From Patescibacteria group bacterium (lineage in GTDB: Bacteria; Patescibacteriota; Minisyncoccia; Phycocordibacterales; UBA6065): 18,845 nt of DNA. Each line of letters starts with the position of its first letter. Position 1 is the first letter of the stretch. Shown in pieces: positions 8,323 to 15,149 of this stretch. The stretch is from positions 1 to 18,845 of the forward strand of contig JAGWHV010000008.1 of assembly GCA_028866595.1 (NCBI GenBank). Reading direction: 5' to 3'. Under the pieces are notes generated by a model. That model was given only the letters and a program-made list of their open reading frames with translations, was not told the origin of the DNA and searched no databases. Made by a program: the position numbers and the translations under genes.

Positions 8323-9204
8323 ATGCCCCTTTCAGCTTCAGACATACAAGATACCGAGCTTCGCGCGAACGCGATCCGCGAATCGATCGTGAGCATGCTC
8401 CTCGAAGCCGGTTCCGGTCACACTGCAGGGCCTCTCGGCATGGCCGATGTCTTTGCTGCTTTTTATATGCACGTGCTCCGGCATGACCCGAAAAGGCCCG
8501 ATTGGCCGGGTCGGGATAGGGTAGTGCTCTCGAACGGCCACATCTGCCCGGTGCTCTATGCCACTATGGCTCACAGCGGCTATTTTCCGGTCTCCGAGCT
8601 CAAGACGCTTCGCAAATTGGGTTCGCGCCTCCAAGGCCACCCGCACCGCGAATTCTTGCCTATGCTCGAAAATTCGTCTGGGCCTCTCGGCTCCGGCATG
8701 TCGCAAGCCGTCGGCATGGCTCTCGCTGACAGGATAGACGCGGGCGGCCGCGAGGCTGGTAGGGCGACCGAGCGGCGGATATATTGCTTTACAAGCGATG
8801 GCGAGCACGATGCTGGCAATACATGGGAGGCGGCGCTTCTCGCCGGCAAAGAGCGCTTGAACAATCTCATCGCCGTCGTCGACAGGAATAACATCCAGAT
8901 CGATGGCTACACCGAGGATGTCATGCCTCTCGAGCCTTTTGTCGAGAAATACATCACGTTCGGCTGGCACGTCATCGAGATCGACGGGCATGATATTGCC
9001 GAGATCGTCCGAGCATTCGAGACGGCAAAAGCTGTGTTCGAAAAACCGACGATGATCGTCGCCCATACGATACCGGGCAAAGGCGTCGCCGAATTCGAAC
9101 GTAAATATGAATGGCACGGCAAAGCGCCGAATAGGGAAGAGGCGGCGATGGCTCTCCGCGAGCTCCGCACTCTCGGCGGTCGCATACGAAGCGAACATGA
9201 ATAA
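8323..9204 (+). CDS. tkt: Transketolase, N-terminal (thiamine diphosphate-binding) subunit
   Basis: The 293-residue product corresponds to the N-terminal half of transketolase, which binds ThDP and magnesium. Motifs are SGHTAGPLG (residues 31-39), NGHICPVLYA (71-80), GHPHRE (105-110) and the ThDP motif SDGEHDAGNTWEA (158-170) ending in VVDRNNIQIDG (185-195). The first Gly of the usual GDGE is Ser158. The partner half is encoded at 9445-10443, so the enzyme is split, as is common in archaea and many CPR bacteria; it should assemble as a heteromer. It moves two-carbon units between sugar phosphates. The gene starts 9 nt after the rpe-like gene. Its last 8 nt overlap a small membrane-protein gene, which suggests coupled translation. 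Confidence 0.95.
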   Translation: MPLSASDIQDTELRANAIRESIVSMLLEAGSGHTAGPLGMADVFAAFYMHVLRHDPKRPDWPGRDRVVLSNGHICPVLYATMAHSGYFPVSELKTLRKLGSRLQGHPHREFLPMLENSSGPLGSGMSQAVGMALADRIDAGGREAGRATERRIYCFTSDGEHDAGNTWEAALLAGKERLNNLIAVVDRNNIQIDGYTEDVMPLEPFVEKYITFGWHVIEIDGHDIAEIVRAFETAKAVFEKPTMIVAHTIPGKGVAEFERKYEWHGKAPNREEAAMALRELRTLGGRIRSEHE

Positions 9205-9448
9205 AAAAGCATATATAGAATGGTTCGGCTGGTATGGAGTGGTCGCGACGATCACCGCTTATTTTGCTGTGAGCTACGGATTTCTCGGCGCTTCGAGCCC
9301 TTCATATCAAATCCTCAATTTCACTGGCAGCGTCGGCCTCGTCGTCATCGCCATGACCAAAAGAGATAGCCAACTCGTCATCGTGAATGTGGTATGGGCC
9401 CTTATTGCCATCGTCGCTCTCGGGGCGATATTCTTGAAGATAATATGA
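9197..9448 (+). CDS. Small membrane protein (CBU_0592-like)
   Basis: The 83-residue hydrophobic product starts at MNKKAYIEWFGWYG. I chose this ATG, not an earlier in-frame one, because it overlaps the transketolase N-subunit by 8 nt and begins the conserved part. Hydrophobic stretches are near residues 11-29, 40-53 and 62-82, giving two or three membrane helices. The pattern W-x-G-x(7)-AYF, a central YQILNFTGS and the terminal NVVWALIAIVAL resemble the CBU_0592 family of small membrane proteins, whose function is unknown to me. The stop overlaps the next start as ATGA (9445-9448), so it is translated between the two halves of transketolase. Its relation to that enzyme is unknown. Confidence 0.85.
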   Translation: MNKKAYIEWFGWYGVVATITAYFAVSYGFLGASSPSYQILNFTGSVGLVVIAMTKRDSQLVIVNVVWALIAIVALGAIFLKII

Positions 9449-10443
9449 TATCGCGGAGCCAAAAACTCAATCCGAAAGTATTCGACGCCGATGTCGAGCA
9501 GGCGCCGATCAGGCGCGGCTTCGGCGAGGGCCTGCTCGCGGCAGGCGAGGCTGATCCGCGCATCGTCGGTCTCTGCGCTGATCTCACCGAATCGACGCAG
9601 ATGCATCTTTTCAAGGCGAAATTCCCCGAGCGCTTCGTCGAGATCGGCGTGGCCGAGCAGAATCTCGTGACGGTGGCTTCCGGCATGGCGGCTATGGGCA
9701 AGATACCTTTCATAAGTTCGTACGGCGTGTTCTCACCGGGCCGCAATTGGGAGCAAGTCCGCACGACTGTCTGTTATAACAATCGACCGGTCAAGATCGC
9801 CGGCTCGCACACAGGCGTTTCCGTCGGGCCCGACGGAGGCTCGCACCAAGCGATAGAAGACATCGCTATCACCCGCGTCTTGCCGCGGATGGTCGTCATC
9901 TCGCCCTGCGATTCCATAGAAGCCCGCAAAGCCACGCTTGCCGCCGCTCGGACGAGCACGCCCGTCTATATCCGCCTTGCCCGAGAGAAAACACCCATTA
10001 TCACTACCGAGGATTCGCCTTTCGAGATCGGGAAGGCCCGCATATATTTCGAGCCGATCGCCGCTGCTCCCGATGTCGCGATCATTGCCACGGGCGCTCT
10101 CGTCCATAAAGCTCTCCTCGCCGCCCGCGAGCTCGAGCATGAAAAGATCGGCGCTCTCGTCGTCAATCTCTCGACGATAAAGCCTCTCGACGCCGACACC
10201 ATTCTCCGCGCTGCCAAGCAGGCCGGCGCCGTCGTCACTGTCGAGGAGCATCAGATCGCCGGCGGCATGGGTTCGGCTGTGGCCGAGCTTTTGGCCGCGA
10301 ACGCGCCTATGCCCGTCGAATTCGTCGGCGTTCGCGACCGCTTCGGCCAATCCGGCACGCCCGAAGAGCTCATCGAGTATTACGGCATGGGAGCGAGCCA
10401 CATAAAAGCAGCAGCCTTACGAGTGATCAAGCGTAAGAAATGA
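9445..10443 (+). CDS. tkt: Transketolase, C-terminal (pyrimidine-binding) subunit
   Basis: The 332-residue product corresponds to the C-terminal half of transketolase. I placed the start at the ATG of MISRSQKLNP because it forms a 4-nt ATGA overlap with the gene before; a longer in-frame extension (from 9394) runs inside the membrane-protein gene and has no family features. FVEIGVAEQN (residues 64-73) carries Glu71, the glutamate that activates the ThDP aminopyrimidine ring. HTGVSVGPDGGSHQAIED (122-139) is the conserved substrate-side loop. The last 130 residues are a transketolase C-terminal domain with VEEHQIAGGMGSAVAE. It pairs with the product of 8323-9204. Its stop overlaps the histidine kinase start by 4 nt (ATGA at 10440-10443). 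Confidence 0.95.
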   Translation: MISRSQKLNPKVFDADVEQAPIRRGFGEGLLAAGEADPRIVGLCADLTESTQMHLFKAKFPERFVEIGVAEQNLVTVASGMAAMGKIPFISSYGVFSPGRNWEQVRTTVCYNNRPVKIAGSHTGVSVGPDGGSHQAIEDIAITRVLPRMVVISPCDSIEARKATLAAARTSTPVYIRLAREKTPIITTEDSPFEIGKARIYFEPIAAAPDVAIIATGALVHKALLAARELEHEKIGALVVNLSTIKPLDADTILRAAKQAGAVVTVEEHQIAGGMGSAVAELLAANAPMPVEFVGVRDRFGQSGTPEELIEYYGMGASHIKAAALRVIKRKK

Positions 10444-12017
10444 TCCCGCTCCTCATTACCGACGCGATATACGGATTCTTCTTTGTCATCACCGCGCTTT
10501 TCGGCATATGGGTCTATCTCAAAAGCTCGCGCAAGACTTCGCATATCCTTTTTCTCCTCCTCACTCTCGCTATCGGCATATATCAAGTCTCCTACGCCAT
10601 AGGCACAGGTACCGCCGACCCGGAAGCTTCGCGGACGATACTCATGCTATCGCTCTCGCTTATATGCGTGATCGCTCTCACCGCCCACTGGATCGCCGCC
10701 ATCCTTGAAAAAGTAAAAGAATATCGGTCAACGATCATCGGCCTCTATGCTGTCGGCGTCGCTCTTATCGTCCTTTATGTCTTGCGGCCCGACGGATTTA
10801 TCCTCGCATCGGCGCCCAAGCTTTATTTTCCCGATTATTATCAAGCGGGCGATCTTTTCTGGCTCTTCGTATTCTATTTCGCCGCCGGCTTCGGCCTTAT
10901 CATGCGGATGCTCATCAAGTCGTACGCGATGTCCGATGCCGCTCACCGCAATCGGCTCGCGTACTATATGGCGGCGATCCTCATAGGATTTCCTCTCTGC
11001 GCCACGAGCTTTTTCCTGGCATATGACATACCGTTCGATCCGATATACTCGTCGCTTTTCAATCTTTCCATAGTGCCGCTCGCATACGGCACGCTTCGCT
11101 ATGACATCATGGATATCAAGCAGGCCGCCCGCCGAGCGCTCGGTTATGCTCTCTTCGTCATCGGTACGGGGCTCTTCATCGTCGGCGCCGAAGCCGGCAA
11201 TAGCCTGCTCCTCGCTTTTTATCCGACGGCGCCGAGCTGGCTCGTGCCGCTCGCCGCTTCGCTCGTTATCGTTTTCTTCGGCGGCTATATCTGGGAGAAG
11301 ATGCGCGAGCTCGAGAATCTCAAATACGAATTCATCACCGTCGTCACTCACAAATTCAGGACGCCACTCACTCGGATCAAGTGGGCATCCGAGATCATCG
11401 AGCGCCAGGCCGCATCCGCGACTGATCCTGGATCTGCTCGCGAGCGAGCGGCGATAGGGGAGATAGAGGACGCGAGCGAGCACCTTGTCGGTCTCACCGA
11501 TATGCTCGTCAGTCTCCAGCGCGCGAGCGGCTCGTCGTATGGTTACGAGTTCGAAGCGACAGATCCTTGCGAGCTCGTCGCCAAGGCCGTTCAGGGCATA
11601 CGTGAGCGGGCTCAAGACAAACGCGTCTCCGTCGCTCTCTCGTGCCCGCCGAAATCGGCGGCCGTGAGCGTCGATCGCCGTAGGATGGCGTTTGCCTTGC
11701 AGATCATCGCCGAGAACGCCGTCACATATACTCCTGAAGGCGGAGATGTCTCTGTCTCTGTTTCCCACGATGCTTCCGGCGTCTATATCGAAGTCAAAGA
11801 CAGCGGCATCGGCATAGCCAAAGAAGACCTGCCCCGCATGTTCAGTAAATTCTGGCGGAGCGCCGCGGCGAAGACGGTCGATACCGAGGGTATGGGCATC
11901 GGTCTCTTCATGGCCCGGGAGATAATCGAAAGGCACGATGGCCAGATCTGGGCGCGCTCCGAGGGCGTGGGTCGCGGCTCCTTATTCACTATCAGATTGC
12001 CTCTCGCGAAGGAGTAA
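10440..12017 (+). CDS. Membrane sensor histidine kinase with 7TM-type N-terminus
   Basis: The 525-residue product has an N-terminal block of about eight hydrophobic segments (residues 5-27, 36-55, 67-90, 98-115, 138-158, 175-195, 203-219, 234-285), like the 7TM sensor region of some histidine kinases. A HisKA domain follows with the H-box THKFRTPLT, phosphoacceptor His304. The ATPase domain has the N-box IIAENAVTYTP (Asn426), G1 box DSGIGI (454-459), F-box FSKFW and G2 box GMGIGL (484-489). All ATP-binding motifs are intact. The residue after the His is Lys305, not the usual Glu or Asp. No response regulator is in the window, so it is an orphan. It is translationally coupled to transketolase, which hints at sensing linked to carbon status; that is inference. 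A structured element follows its stop. Confidence 0.93.
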   Translation: MIPLLITDAIYGFFFVITALFGIWVYLKSSRKTSHILFLLLTLAIGIYQVSYAIGTGTADPEASRTILMLSLSLICVIALTAHWIAAILEKVKEYRSTIIGLYAVGVALIVLYVLRPDGFILASAPKLYFPDYYQAGDLFWLFVFYFAAGFGLIMRMLIKSYAMSDAAHRNRLAYYMAAILIGFPLCATSFFLAYDIPFDPIYSSLFNLSIVPLAYGTLRYDIMDIKQAARRALGYALFVIGTGLFIVGAEAGNSLLLAFYPTAPSWLVPLAASLVIVFFGGYIWEKMRELENLKYEFITVVTHKFRTPLTRIKWASEIIERQAASATDPGSARERAAIGEIEDASEHLVGLTDMLVSLQRASGSSYGYEFEATDPCELVAKAVQGIRERAQDKRVSVALSCPPKSAAVSVDRRRMAFALQIIAENAVTYTPEGGDVSVSVSHDASGVYIEVKDSGIGIAKEDLPRMFSKFWRSAAAKTVDTEGMGIGLFMAREIIERHDGQIWARSEGVGRGSLFTIRLPLAKE

Positions 12018-12130
12018 GGCGCCTTCTGGCAAAGCCCCTCGAAAAGTCCGCGTCGCGCCTGCTGGCGCGCGCTTTGCTCGGCCTCGCGGCCTGCGCAGAG
12101 TCTTTTCTCGGAGCTTGCCAGAAGGCGCCT
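12017..12130. repeat. Foldback intergenic element, copy A
   Basis: A 16-nt left arm (12017-12032) is the perfect reverse complement of the right arm (12115-12130); allowing one A bulge, GC/GC extends the pairing by two. The arms enclose a core (12042-12113) that is about 95% identical to a core at 18746-18818. The core can fold as AAAAG/CTTTT (12042-12046 with 12102-12106) closing two hairpins: CGCGCC-TGCT-GGCGCG (12054-12069), and a 6+4 bp hairpin at 12072-12100. The element begins on the last base of the histidine kinase stop and ends 6 nt before the recR stop on the opposite strand. It could act as a bidirectional terminator or 3'-end structure. There is no long T-tract. Confidence 0.85.
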
Positions 12131-12136
12131 CTCACC

Positions 12137-12772
12137 TTACACGAGTGTCTCTTGTTTGCGCCCGATGAGGGCGTTTTTGATTGTCTCGGCGTCTGAATAT
12201 TCAAGCTCGGTACCGGTAGAGAGGCCGCGGCCGAGGATGGAGACTTTCAATCGGTGCGCTCGGATGAGAGGAGCGATCAGATTTTCGACGAATTCTCGAG
12301 TGTGCTCGCCTTCGGCATTGAGGGAAAGGGCGAGGATGATCTCTTTGAGGCCAGCTTTAGCGCGCTGCTCTATGGCGGGGATGAGCTCCTTCGTTCGGAT
12401 CTTTGCGTCGGGGTCTTTATCGACGAGAGAAAGGGTGTTTCCGAGAACGAAATAATAGCCGCTGTAGACCTTGCTCTTTTCGACGGCGTCGAGGTCGACG
12501 TCTTTGGCGACGATCATAAGCGACTCTTTGTCGCGGGACGCGTCGCGGCAGACGGCGCAGAGAGGCGTCTCGGCGACGCCCTTATTGTCGAAGAACCGAT
12601 AGCACGAAGAACAGATCGCAGCATGCGCGGACAGTTCGACGATTTCTCGAGCGAGGGAGGCGCGGTAGCTGTCGGATGCGCCAAGAAGAAAATAGACGAA
12701 TCGCTTGGCTTGGCGCGGGCCGATGCCGGGAAATTGCCGGAGCGAGTCGCTTAGTCGGTTGATGTGATCCAT
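12137..12772 (-). CDS. recR: Recombination mediator RecR
   Basis: The 211-residue product is RecR, which with RecO/RecF loads RecA at gapped DNA. It has a helix-hairpin-helix FPGIGPRQAKR (residues 14-24), a zinc finger with Cys54, Cys57, Cys72 and Cys75, and a Toprim region starting LMIVAKDVDLDAVE (85-98). It ends with ILGRGLSTGTELEYSDAETI, the family's conserved C-terminal motif. The start MDHINRLSDSL aligns with known RecR starts; an upstream in-frame TTG at 12841 lies inside the palindrome and adds non-conserved residues. The Glu normally found in the CVVE strand of the Toprim fold is Ala89. A TGGTATACT promoter lies 13 nt upstream, so recR may be transcribed separately from dnaB. Confidence 0.95.
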   Translation of the reverse strand: MDHINRLSDSLRQFPGIGPRQAKRFVYFLLGASDSYRASLAREIVELSAHAAICSSCYRFFDNKGVAETPLCAVCRDASRDKESLMIVAKDVDLDAVEKSKVYSGYYFVLGNTLSLVDKDPDAKIRTKELIPAIEQRAKAGLKEIILALSLNAEGEHTREFVENLIAPLIRAHRLKVSILGRGLSTGTELEYSDAETIKNALIGRKQETLV

Positions 12773-12785
12773 AACTGGTCTTTCT

Positions 12786-12794
12786 AGTATACCA
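12786..12794 (-). promoter_or_regulatory. Extended -10 promoter for recR
   Basis: Read on the minus strand the site is TGGTATACT, five of six matches to TATAAT plus the TG extension. It is 13 nt upstream of the recR ATG, giving a predicted leader of about 7 nt and no room for a Shine-Dalgarno sequence. The -35 position falls within the near arm of the palindrome at 12806-12831 and matches the consensus poorly. Confidence 0.55.
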
Positions 12795-12805
12795 AGCGAA
12801 AGAGC

Positions 12806-12895
12806 AGGAAAGAATGCATATGCGGAGAGACCGGCCGCCAAAGGCGGTCCGAACCCGGGCCGCCTCCTAGTCTCTCCGCATATGCATTCTTTCCT
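12806..12895. repeat. Long perfect palindrome (foldback element C) between dnaB and recR
   Basis: The 26-nt arms at 12806-12831 and 12870-12895 are perfect reverse complements; pairing continues outward for about four more bases with one wobble. The 38-nt GC-rich centre (12832-12869) can form competing small hairpins (CCGCC-AAA-GGCGG, or GGCGG/CCGCC on the other strand). The design resembles elements A and B (long arms around a GC-rich core), but the core sequence is unrelated. It lies after the dnaB stop and overlaps the expected -35 region of recR. It may be a terminator or mRNA 3' end for dnaB; no good T-tract follows. Confidence 0.85.
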
Positions 12896-12913
12896 ACTCT
12901 CTGACTTCGTGTC

Positions 12914-14296
12914 TTAGAAAGATCCGTCTTGGGCTGGCACGAATTCGCCGAAGTCGGCTTTTTCGACGGGCAAGAACGTCGACTTGTCAGAATCGAAGAC
13001 GAGTTGGACTTCACCGGTCGGGCCGTTTCGGTGCTTTTCTATGAGGATGGTGGCCTCGCGTGAACGGGCTTGCTCGCCCGACTCGTCCTTTTCGCGATGG
13101 ATGAACATGACGACGTCGGCATCCTGTTCGATCGAGCCGGAATCGCGGAGGTCGGAGAGACGAGGCTTGCCGCCGCGGGATTCGACGGCGCGGTTCAATT
13201 GGGAAAGGGCGATCACGGGCACATCGAGATCGCGAGCGAGGTTTTTGAGGCCGCGCGATATCTCTGTGACTTGCTGGACGACGTTGTCCGAATTGATCGA
13301 CTGGACAGGCGTCATGAGCTGGAGGTAGTCGACGATGATGAGGCCAAGATTCTTCTCGGCCTTGAGACGGCGGGCGATGGCGCGCATCTTGAGGATGTTG
13401 TTGCCCGGCTGGTCGTCGATGAATATAGGCGCTTTGGCGAGCTTGTCCATAGCATCGCGGATACGCCCGAAATCGTGCTCTATCGAGAGATTCCTGCCCG
13501 TGCGGAGCTTCCAGGCGTCGACGCGGGCTTCGGCGGCGAGCATGCGGTCGACGAGCTGCTGGGAGCTCATCTCAAGGGAGAATATACCGACAGGAATATT
13601 GTGCTCGACGGCGGCTTTGCGGGCGATATCGAGGGCGAGGGAAGTCTTACCCATCGAAGGCCGAGCGGCGAGGATGATGAGATCTGATTTCTGGAAGCCA
13701 GAGAGCTTGTTGTCGAGGCCCTTGAACCCCGTCGGCACGCCGCGGAGCTCGTCTTTGGAATTGTGGAGCTTGTCGAGGCGCTCCCAAGCTTCGCCGAGGG
13801 TGTCTTTGAGCTCGATGAATTTGTGGGTGCCGATCGAGTTGGTCACGGAGAACAAGCTTTTTTCGGCGTCGTCGATGATCTCCTCGAGCTCGCCTCGCTC
13901 TTCGAAGGAAAGGCTCGTGATGTGCTCGCCTGCCTCAATGAGCCTGCGCATCATGCTCTTCTTTTGAACGATCGAAGCATAATGGCGGACATTCGACGCA
14001 GATGGCACGAGCTGGACGAGCTCCGAGAGATAGGAGGCACCGCCAACCCGATCGAGCTCGCCCTTGTCCTTGAGTCGTGATGAGAGCGAGAGCAAGTCGA
14101 TCGGTTCGCCTTTGCCCATGAGCTCCATCATGGCGCGCCAGATGACACGATGCTTGTCGGAGTAAAAATCCTCCTCGCGGACGATGTCGGTGACTTCGTG
14201 GATGGCTTCGGGGCGAAGGCAGACGCTGCCGAGGAGCGCTTGCTCGGCCTCGACAGACTGGGGCGGTATGCGGATGTGATCGCCTTTGCGTTGCAT
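12914..14296 (-). CDS. dnaB: Replicative DNA helicase DnaB
   Basis: The 460-residue product is a full-length hexameric DnaB helicase. The N-terminal domain begins PPQSVEAEQALLGSV (residues 11-25) and spans to about 150. The RecA-like domain has Walker A ARPSMGKTS (211-219), FSLEMS (239-244), Walker B LIIVDYLQLM (319-328), the LSQLNR sensor motif (365-370) and LSDLRDSGSIEQDAD (380-394). It unwinds DNA at the replication fork. No intein is present. The ATG at 14296 is right after the only good -10 (TAGAAT, 9 nt away), so the transcript would be nearly leaderless. recR lies downstream on the same strand, separated by a palindrome and its own -10. Confidence 0.97.
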   Translation of the reverse strand: MQRKGDHIRIPPQSVEAEQALLGSVCLRPEAIHEVTDIVREEDFYSDKHRVIWRAMMELMGKGEPIDLLSLSSRLKDKGELDRVGGASYLSELVQLVPSASNVRHYASIVQKKSMMRRLIEAGEHITSLSFEERGELEEIIDDAEKSLFSVTNSIGTHKFIELKDTLGEAWERLDKLHNSKDELRGVPTGFKGLDNKLSGFQKSDLIILAARPSMGKTSLALDIARKAAVEHNIPVGIFSLEMSSQQLVDRMLAAEARVDAWKLRTGRNLSIEHDFGRIRDAMDKLAKAPIFIDDQPGNNILKMRAIARRLKAEKNLGLIIVDYLQLMTPVQSINSDNVVQQVTEISRGLKNLARDLDVPVIALSQLNRAVESRGGKPRLSDLRDSGSIEQDADVVMFIHREKDESGEQARSREATILIEKHRNGPTGEVQLVFDSDKSTFLPVEKADFGEFVPAQDGSF

Positions 14297-14305
14297 GGTG
14301 CTTCT

Positions 14306-14311
14306 ATTCTA
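14306..14311 (-). promoter_or_regulatory. -10 element for dnaB
   Basis: On the minus strand the sequence is TAGAAT, five of six matches to TATAAT. It lies 9 nt upstream of the dnaB start, so transcription would begin about 3 nt before the ATG. No convincing -35 is visible at 16-18 nt spacing. The same 9-nt distance is seen at corA and at the S41 protease gene. Confidence 0.45.
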
Positions 14312-14356
14312 CACCCAAGGCATCGCTATCGTACTTTTAAAAGAGCGCTTAACCTG

Positions 14357-14384
14357 TTGAAAAAATGGGGATTGCGTGTAGTAT
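14357..14384 (+). promoter_or_regulatory. Sigma-70-like promoter for the histidine phosphatase gene
   Basis: TTGAAA (14357-14362) and TAGTAT (14379-14384) are separated by 16 nt. Transcription would start near 14391, about 8 nt before the ATG at 14399. This is the only promoter in the window with a recognisable -35. Confidence 0.5.
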
Positions 14385-14398
14385 CAAAAACAAAGCAC

Positions 14399-15121
14399 AT
14401 GAACAAACCAAGACAGCTCATATTGATCCGGCACGGTGAATCCGCTCGGAATAAGGCTAAAGACGGCAAGGGTACCACGTATTTTGCCGACGAGGAAGCC
14501 CGCAAGACAGTCAAAGGCATCCCCGATCACGAGATCCCTCTTACCGAGGAGGGTCATCGTCAGGCCGAAAGGACGGGCGCATATATGCGAGAGCGGTTCG
14601 GCGCGCCGGATTTCATCTATCATTCCGGCTACAAGCGGACCGTCCAGACGACCGAGGGAATGCTTAGCGCCTTCTCCAAGACCGAGCGGCGTCGCATCAA
14701 CGTGCGGATGAACCCCTTCATCCGCGAGCGCGATCCGGGTTGGGCATATGACATGACCCAAGCCGAGGCCGAAGCAGCCTTTCCGTGGCTTCACGAGTAC
14801 TGGAAGACGTTCGGGGGATTTTTCGCGGTGCCGCCGGGCGGCGAGAGCATATGCCAGGTGGTCAGCCGCGTCCGCATGTTCTACGAAGCTCTCAAACGGA
14901 GTCGCGCAGGCGAGAGCGTCTGGATCTGCACCCACGGCGGCACGATCCGCGCGTTTCGCTCGACGCTCGAGCGCTGGAGCTATCAGCAGGCGCTCGCCTG
15001 GCCGCAGGGTCAGTCGCCCAAGAATTGCGGGATCACCGTGTATGAATACGATCGCAGGACGAGGCGGCTCGCCTTGCGAGAATACAACACCGTGGCTCCG
15101 TTCGTTCCTCGGATAACCTAA
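14399..15121 (+). CDS. Histidine phosphatase superfamily protein (phosphoglycerate mutase-like)
   Basis: The 240-residue product opens with LILIRHGESARNKAK, the RHG motif with phospho-accepting His12 and Arg11. Further active-site residues are Arg80 in GYKRTVQTTEGM, acid Glu110 in FIRERDPGWA, and the second His179 in CTHGG. These mark the histidine phosphatase fold shared by cofactor-dependent phosphoglycerate mutase, phosphatases and SixA-like proteins. The substrate cannot be read from sequence. The start MNKPRQL is chosen because a promoter lies 14 nt upstream and the longer open frame (from 14150) overlaps dnaB. It converges on cysS, and its stop is the first part of a terminator stem. 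Confidence 0.9.
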   Translation: MNKPRQLILIRHGESARNKAKDGKGTTYFADEEARKTVKGIPDHEIPLTEEGHRQAERTGAYMRERFGAPDFIYHSGYKRTVQTTEGMLSAFSKTERRRINVRMNPFIRERDPGWAYDMTQAEAEAAFPWLHEYWKTFGGFFAVPPGGESICQVVSRVRMFYEALKRSRAGESVWICTHGGTIRAFRSTLERWSYQQALAWPQGQSPKNCGITVYEYDRRTRRLALREYNTVAPFVPRIT

Positions 15122-15149
15122 TCGCCAGAGATGGCGATTTTTATTTTTT
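15121..15149 (+). terminator. Intrinsic terminator after the histidine phosphatase gene
   Basis: A perfect 7-bp stem ATCGCCA/TGGCGAT (15121-15127 and 15132-15138) with a GAGA tetraloop is followed by TTTTATTTTTT to 15149. The stem begins on the last base of the stop codon. On the other strand the T-tract overlaps the end of cysS, so termination is mainly expected for the plus-strand transcript. Confidence 0.85.

Noticed and set aside
8338..9255. 305-residue minus-strand open frame opposite the transketolase N-subunit
   Set aside because: It lies wholly opposite a clear enzyme gene, has His/Arg-rich composition and no recognisable motif.
10728..11936. 402-residue minus-strand open frame opposite the histidine kinase
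   Set aside because: It is acidic and Arg-rich, typical of an antisense shadow in GC-rich DNA; the plus strand encodes a full kinase.
12773..12841. TTG start giving recR 23 extra residues
   Set aside because: The extension runs through the palindrome and the -10 element, and RecR homologues begin at the MDHI-like start.
12832..12869. T-arm-like GGTCCGAACCCGGG in the palindrome centre as a possible tRNA
   Set aside because: The segment is too short, with no anticodon arm, D-arm or acceptor end; it is just the loop region of the foldback.
12876..12887. Twelve-base match ccgcatatgcat shared with 17502-17513 near the ctpA start
   Set aside because: It is short and largely self-complementary, and no flanking similarity is present; chance is the simplest explanation.
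13070..13967. Plus-strand open frames (205 and 210 residues) opposite dnaB
   Set aside because: They are antisense shadows of a fully conserved DnaB.
14334..14343. Small palindrome CTTTTAAAAG between dnaB and the histidine phosphatase gene as an operator
   Set aside because: It is only 10 bp of simple sequence, with no second copy or conserved site to support it.
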